Shown here in pieces: positions 60,306 to 64,000 of a stretch of DNA of 64,000 nt. The stretch comes from Microbacterium aoyamense (GTDB lineage Bacteria; Actinomycetota; Actinomycetes; Actinomycetales; Microbacteriaceae), in contig NZ_JAKNUT010000001.1 of the NCBI RefSeq assembly GCF_023155855.1, positions 1,178,001 to 1,242,000 on the forward strand. Direction: 5' to 3'. The first letter of the stretch is position 1, and each line of letters begins with the position of its first letter. The notes under the pieces were generated by a model, which was given only the letters and a program-made list of their open reading frames with translations, did not search any database and had not been told where the DNA came from. The position numbers were made by a program, and so were the translations under genes.

Positions 60306-60317
60306 CGAAACGTTTCA
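60306..60317. promoter_or_regulatory. LacI-type operator, site 1 (GH78 promoter)
   Basis: CGAAACGTTTCA, containing the perfect palindrome GAAACGTTTC (60307-60316). It lies just downstream of a minus-strand -10 box TAGGCT (60326-60331), over the expected transcription start of the ten-gene operon. Confidence 0.75.
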
Positions 60318-60360
60318 GAGACAAAGCCTATGCGAAATGCAGGGCGGGAAGGAATAGGAT

Positions 60361-60372
60361 TGGGACGTTTCA
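60361..60372. promoter_or_regulatory. LacI-type operator, site 2 (dehydrogenase promoter)
   Basis: TGGGACGTTTCA matches site 1 in its right half. It directly follows a plus-strand -10 box TAGGAT (60355-60360), over the expected start of the dehydrogenase transcript. The sites are 55 bases apart, allowing joint repression of both directions. Confidence 0.55.
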
Positions 60373-60433
60373 AAAAACGACGCACCGACGCGTGGACGCG
60401 CGGAGTGCGACACTGGACCCCGGAGGCCCGCGC

Positions 60434-61264
60434 ATGTACATCGCAGTGACCGGAAGCAGCGGAACGCTCGGACGAGCGACGGTCGAACGGCTGCGCGCCG
60501 ACGGGCACGACGTCATCGGCTTCGACCTCACCGGCACGGCCGGGCCAGGATTCACACGCGTCGATCTGTCCGACTACGGGCAGACGCTCGACGCGTTCTT
60601 GGGCGTGACCGCGCGCCACACCGGGCTCGACGCGGTCGTGCACCTCGCTGCCGTCCCCGTCAACGGTCTGGTGCCCGACGTCACGACGTTCGAGAACAAT
60701 CTCTCGGCCTCGTACCACGTGCTCTTCGCGGCCCATCGCGCCGGCATCCGAAAGGTCGTCCTCGCGTCGAGCATCACGGCGATGGGCTTCCCGTTCGAGA
60801 TCGCGCCGCCGGCGCTGCCCGTGGACGAGACGTACACCCGCGCGTTCAACACCTACGGCCTCGGCAAGGTCGCCGAAGAGGCGATCGCCGCGCAGCTCGT
60901 CGGCTGGGACCCGGATGCCTCGATCACGGCGCTGCGGTTCACCAACGTGGTCGCACCCGACGCCTACGACACCTTCGCCCGCGCCGCCGATCCCGACTAC
61001 CGTCGCGATCTCGTCGGCTCGTGGGTCGACGCGCGTGACGGAGCCGAAGCGGTCGCCCTCGCGCTCGCCGGAGCGCAGCCCGGCTTCGAGGTCTACAACG
61101 TCGCTGCTCCAGGCTCCGGCAACGCCGCGCCGTCGCGCGCCGTCGCGGAGCGATGGTTCCCGGGCATCCCCGTCGCCGAAGACCTCGGCGAGTTCGAGTC
61201 GCTCATGTCCACGCGCAAGATCCAGGACCGCCTCGGCTTCCGCGCCCGCTACGACTGGCGCTGA
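60434..61264 (+). CDS. NAD(P)-dependent extended short-chain dehydrogenase/epimerase
   Basis: 276 residues. Nucleotide site MYIAVTGSSGTLGRATVERL, AVVHLAAVPVNG, catalytic Ser in LASSITAMGF and Tyr-x-x-x-Lys in NTYGLGKVAEEA. The layout resembles uronate dehydrogenases and sugar epimerases. It is divergent from the rhamnosidase operon and shares its operator region, so it probably oxidises or epimerises a sugar or sugar acid from the same substrate. GGAGG stands 7 bases before the ATG. Confidence 0.85.
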   Translation: MYIAVTGSSGTLGRATVERLRADGHDVIGFDLTGTAGPGFTRVDLSDYGQTLDAFLGVTARHTGLDAVVHLAAVPVNGLVPDVTTFENNLSASYHVLFAAHRAGIRKVVLASSITAMGFPFEIAPPALPVDETYTRAFNTYGLGKVAEEAIAAQLVGWDPDASITALRFTNVVAPDAYDTFARAADPDYRRDLVGSWVDARDGAEAVALALAGAQPGFEVYNVAAPGSGNAAPSRAVAERWFPGIPVAEDLGEFESLMSTRKIQDRLGFRARYDWR

Positions 61265-61268
61265 GGGA

Positions 61269-61302
61269 TGCCGGCGGGCGCCGTCCTCGCAGCCCGCCGG
61301 CA
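61269..61302. terminator. Bidirectional terminator
   Basis: TGCCGGCGGG (61269-61278) pairs perfectly with CCCGCCGGCA (61293-61302) around 14 bases. It lies between the dehydrogenase stop and the facing permease stop. Confidence 0.75.
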
Positions 61303-61308
61303 CCCGGT

Positions 61309-62217
61309 TCATCCCTTGACAGCGCCGGCCGCGAGGCCCTTCATGATGCGCTGGTTCAAGAAGAGGTAGAGGATCAGGATTCCGAACACCGTGATGCAGA
61401 TCGCGGCGAACAGGGGCCCGTAGTTGATCGCGCCGTACTCGCCCGAGAAGTTGAGCAGCCCGACCTGGATCGTGTTGAGGCTCTTCTTGCCGCCGAAGAT
61501 GAGCGCGATGAGCAGGTCGTTCCAGATGAGGAAGAACTGCACGATCGCGACCGTGAGGATCGCGTTGCGCATCATCGGGAAGCCGATCGAGAAGAACGCC
61601 CGCACCATCGAGGCGCCGTCGAGGGTCGACGCCTCGAAGATCTCGCGCGGGATGGCGCGGAAGTACGTCGCCATCATGAACACCGTGAGCGGCAGGCCGC
61701 CCGCCGTGTAGATGAGGATCATCGGCCAGTGCGAGCCGTTGATGCCGAGCTGGAAGAACGAGTTGAACAGCGGCAGGATGATCATCTGGCCGGGGATCAT
61801 GATGCCCGCGAGGAACAGCAGCAGGATCGTGCCACGCCCCTTGAAGACGAGCACCTCGAGGGCGAAGCCCGCCGCCGTGCCGAGCAGCACGATGAAGAAG
61901 AGCGACGGGATCGTGACGATGATCGAGTTCGTGATCGTCGTGGCCAGGTTCCCGGTCTCCCACGCCACGGCGTAGTTGCTCCATTGCCAGACCTCGGGCA
62001 TCGCGTACGACGGGTTGTTGAGGAAGTCGCTGTTCGACTTGAACGAGTTGATGACCATCCAGAACAGCGGGTACGCGAACACGACGACGAGGACGACCAC
62101 CGTGAGCCACGTCGGGATGCGGCGCAGCACACGCATGACCGCCTGGCCCGGCGTGCGGCGATGCGGTTCGAAGCGTCGAGGGGTCGAGACGGCTGTGGTG
62201 TCGAGAGTGGAAGTCAT
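61309..62217 (-). CDS. Sugar ABC transporter permease, MalG-type
   Basis: 302 residues with six membrane helices and the ABC-permease EAA loop EASTLDGASMVRAFFSIGFPM. The first helix is LTVVVLVVVFAYPLFWMVINSF; the C-terminus ends FLNQRIMKGLAAGAVKG, as in CUT1 sugar importers. It forms the channel with the permease upstream, 12 bases away. No ATPase gene follows; CUT1 systems in actinobacteria usually share an MsiK-type ATPase encoded elsewhere. Confidence 0.93.
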   Translation of the reverse strand: MTSTLDTTAVSTPRRFEPHRRTPGQAVMRVLRRIPTWLTVVVLVVVFAYPLFWMVINSFKSNSDFLNNPSYAMPEVWQWSNYAVAWETGNLATTITNSIIVTIPSLFFIVLLGTAAGFALEVLVFKGRGTILLLFLAGIMIPGQMIILPLFNSFFQLGINGSHWPMILIYTAGGLPLTVFMMATYFRAIPREIFEASTLDGASMVRAFFSIGFPMMRNAILTVAIVQFFLIWNDLLIALIFGGKKSLNTIQVGLLNFSGEYGAINYGPLFAAICITVFGILILYLFLNQRIMKGLAAGAVKG

Positions 62218-62229
62218 TGCCGGAGCCCC

Positions 62230-63111
62230 TTAGACCGTGTTGTCGCGTCGTGAAGAGCGGAAGATGAGCAGCGTGACGATGAGGCACATGACGGTCAGCA
62301 GGAGGGCGATCGTCGAGCCGTAGCCGAAGTCGCTGAACTGGAACGCCGTGCGGTACATGTAGATCGTCAGCGGGGTGGTCTGGTTGCCGGGACCGCCGCC
62401 CGTGAGGGCGAACACCGAGTCGAAGACCTTGATCGTGCCGTTGATGCTGAAGATGAACGAGGCGAAGAGGATCGGCAGCGACATCGGCAGGATGATGTGA
62501 CGGAAGAGCTTGAAGGTCTTCGCGCCGTCGATCCGCGCGGACTCGATGATGTCGTCGGGGATGTCCAGGAGTCCCGAGAAGATCAGGACGCCGTAGAAGC
62601 CGACCGAGCGCCAGACGTCCATGATGATGATGACGATGAAGGCGGTGCCGCCGGCGCCGAGCCAGTCGACGGGGGCGATGCCGACGTTGACGAGCAGCTC
62701 GTTGACGAGTCCGTCGCTCGGTGCCGACTGGAAGAGCTTCTGGTACAGGAGCGAGATGGCGACGGTCGGCAGCACGACGGGGAAGAACACGAGCGTGCGC
62801 ACGAGCACCGAGGACTTGCGGAGCACGAACTGGTACAGGAGCGCGAGGCCGTAGCCGACGACCACCTGGAAGAGCGTCACGATCAGGGCGTACTTGATCG
62901 TGAACCAGAACGCGTCGGCGACGTACGGATCGCTGAAGAGCCGCTCGAAGTTCTCGACGCCGTTGAACTCGAAGCCGGTGAGGATGCTGCCGGTGAAGAA
63001 CGTCAGGCCGAACGACCAGACGACGGGCGCGAGGATGATGAGCGTGTAGACGAGCAGTGCCGGCGTGAGCAGCAGCATGATCGCCTTGCGGTCGCCGAGG
63101 ACGGACTTCAT
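62230..63111 (-). CDS. Sugar ABC transporter permease, MalF-type
   Basis: 293 residues from the ATG at 63111 (behind AAAGG). Six helices, beginning IMLLLTPALLVYTLIILAPVVWSFGL, with EAA loop IESARIDGAKTFKLFRHIILP and the FDSVFALTGGGPGNQTTPL motif of CUT1 permeases. It pairs with the MalG-type permease and the solute-binding protein; the likely cargo is a plant oligosaccharide or glycoside for the adjacent glycosidases. Confidence 0.93.
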   Translation of the reverse strand: MKSVLGDRKAIMLLLTPALLVYTLIILAPVVWSFGLTFFTGSILTGFEFNGVENFERLFSDPYVADAFWFTIKYALIVTLFQVVVGYGLALLYQFVLRKSSVLVRTLVFFPVVLPTVAISLLYQKLFQSAPSDGLVNELLVNVGIAPVDWLGAGGTAFIVIIIMDVWRSVGFYGVLIFSGLLDIPDDIIESARIDGAKTFKLFRHIILPMSLPILFASFIFSINGTIKVFDSVFALTGGGPGNQTTPLTIYMYRTAFQFSDFGYGSTIALLLTVMCLIVTLLIFRSSRRDNTV

Positions 63112-63153
63112 TGTGGCGGCCTTTCGGTGCGAAGTGGGGCGGGTACAGGATGA

Positions 63154-63190
63154 CGCCCCGGTGCGTCTGTCGTCCAGACGCACCGGGGCG
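63154..63190. terminator. Perfect 16-base hairpin between binding protein and permease
   Basis: Arms 63154-63169 and 63175-63190 match without error around a 5-base loop. It follows the solute-binding protein gene inside the operon and lacks a T-run. Such hairpins protect or partly end transcription so that more binding protein than permease is made. Confidence 0.75.
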
Positions 63191-63197
63191 CCGTGGA

Positions 63198-64000
63198 TCA
63201 ACCTTCGTCGAGCGCGTCCTGCACGAGGGTCATGAACTCCTCGGCCGAGAGCTGGCCGGTCACCAGCAGCGCCGCGTTGGTCGACGAGATGTTCGACGCC
63301 TTGGCGTTGAACAGCGCCTCGAACCACAGCACGCTGTCGGTCGCGGTCGCGATCTCGTCCGCGATCGCCTGCGAGATCGCGGGGAGCTCGACGGGCTCAT
63401 CGGCGATGAAGCCCGTGATCTGACCCTGCTTGAGCGCCTCGTTGCCGTAGTTGGCCGTGATGCACTCGAGCCATGCGCCCACGTTGTTGTCGGCCGCGTA
63501 GGTCTTGGCGTTGAAGGTCGCGGGCAGGCCGACGTTCGAGGGGTACTCGTCGATCGAGCCGGCGCCGCCTTCGACGGCCGGGAACTTCATGAAGCCGACG
63601 TTGTCGGCACCGATCTGGTTGCCGTCGCCGTTGATGTTGCCCAGCAGCCAGCTGCCCATGTAGATCATCGCGGCGTTGCCCGTGAAGAACTCGTTGCTGG
63701 CGGCGTCGTAGTCGAGCGAGGCGACGTTGTCGCCGAAGTAGCCGTCGGCGCCGAGGTCGGCGATCGCCTGCGCGGCCGCGACGTAGTCGGGGTCGGTCAG
63801 CTTGGCTTCGCCGTCGGCGACCTTCTGCAGCGCGTCGGGGCCGAGCGAGCGGAAGAGGTAGCCGCTCACGAGACGCGTCAGGGGCCAGCCCTGCTCACCG
63901 GATGCCGCGAACGGCGTGAGGCCGGCGGCCTTCGCTTCGCCGGCGACCGTCAGCAGGTCGTCCCACGTCTCGGGGACATCCCAGCCGTTCTCCTCGAAGA
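63198..64000 (-). CDS. ABC transporter solute-binding protein, N-terminal part outside window
   Basis: About 267 residues of the C-terminal part are visible; the frame continues past base 64000. Sugar-binding (family 1) features: WDVPETWDDLL, GLTPFAASGEQGWPLTRL, FFTGNAAMIYMGSWLLGNI and AMIYMGSW with FPAVEGGAGSIDEYPSNVGL, ending SAEEFMTLVQDALDEG. It delivers sugar to the two permeases. The specificity is not visible; the neighbours suggest rhamnose-containing glycans. Confidence 0.9.
   Translation of the reverse strand, partial: FEENGWDVPETWDDLLTVAGEAKAAGLTPFAASGEQGWPLTRLVSGYLFRSLGPDALQKVADGEAKLTDPDYVAAAQAIADLGADGYFGDNVASLDYDAASNEFFTGNAAMIYMGSWLLGNINGDGNQIGADNVGFMKFPAVEGGAGSIDEYPSNVGLPATFNAKTYAADNNVGAWLECITANYGNEALKQGQITGFIADEPVELPAISQAIADEIATATDSVLWFEALFNAKASNISSTNAALLVTGQLSAEEFMTLVQDALDEG

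Noticed and set aside
1-64000. CRISPR arrays, tRNA or rRNA genes, insertion sequences, prophage or conjugation genes
   Set aside because: No regularly spaced direct repeats, no cloverleaf ending in CCA, no transposase or integrase motifs and no phage structural genes were seen on either strand.

Overview
The window is GC-rich, dense, gene-after-gene sequence with many 4-bp ATGA/GTGA overlaps, GTG starts and leaderless-type promoters. It reads as a high-GC Gram-positive actinobacterium, and the gene families and the heavy use of GGATGCC/GGCATCC words point to Microbacteriaceae, most likely Microbacterium (an inference from style, not a database match). I see no rRNA, tRNA, CRISPR array, insertion sequence or prophage. 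All of it looks chromosomal.

Layout. 1-8.9 kb: the 3' part of a giant secreted two-headed amylase-pullulanase, a YciI-like small protein and a secreted choice-of-anchor-I type protein. 9.1-12.5 kb: acyl-CoA dehydrogenase, 3-hydroxyisobutyrate dehydrogenase and enoyl-CoA hydratase (valine/branched-acid breakdown) with a MarR regulator. 12.6-16.8 kb: etfB-etfA, a membrane cytochrome b with a triple repeat in its N-terminal tail, and an MBL-fold hydrolase; this looks like the electron outlet of the dehydrogenase upstream. 16.9-19.6 kb: a histidine kinase, response regulator and DUF4097-type envelope-stress trio. 19.8-25.7 kb: cofE, a GNAT, a thioesterase, a polytopic membrane protein, three small membrane-anchored proteins of one kind, and a LysR regulator divergent from putA (25.8-29.4 kb). 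29.5-34.1 kb: TetR, a tiny membrane protein, a putative diiron ferritin-like protein, a PIG-L deacetylase, and a membrane protein/XRE pair with a paired operator, followed by an oxidoreductase.

34.3-38.5 kb: a four-gene surface-glycan operon for a sialic-acid-like nonulosonate (NeuB, NeuA-HAD fusion, two putative glycosyltransferases). 38.7-40.8 kb: DDAH-like hydrolase and ornithine aminotransferase. 40.9-42.5 kb: membrane-bound sulfite-oxidase-type molybdoenzyme. 42.6-46.0 kb: the ATP-grasp / alpha-E / transglutaminase trio, faced by a very acidic 48-residue protein at 46.1-46.25 kb.

46.4-60.3 kb: one ten-gene minus-strand sugar operon. It holds alpha-L-rhamnosidase (GH78), a one-cysteine Asp/Glu-racemase-fold protein, a GH127 beta-L-arabinofuranosidase, a RuBisCO-like protein, a DUF1537 kinase, L-rhamnose mutarotase, isomerase, an esterase, rhamnulose-1-phosphate aldolase/dehydrogenase and rhamnulokinase. 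A short-chain dehydrogenase diverges from it at 60.4 kb behind paired LacI-type operators, and an ABC sugar importer (61.3-64 kb, solute-binding protein cut by the window edge) lies beyond. Together these suggest uptake and breakdown of plant cell-wall or flavonoid glycans carrying rhamnose, arabinofuranose and possibly apiose (rhamnogalacturonan II or apiosyl-rhamnosyl glycosides). The RuBisCO-like protein, the kinase and the racemase-fold protein form the least described part and are the best candidate for something new.
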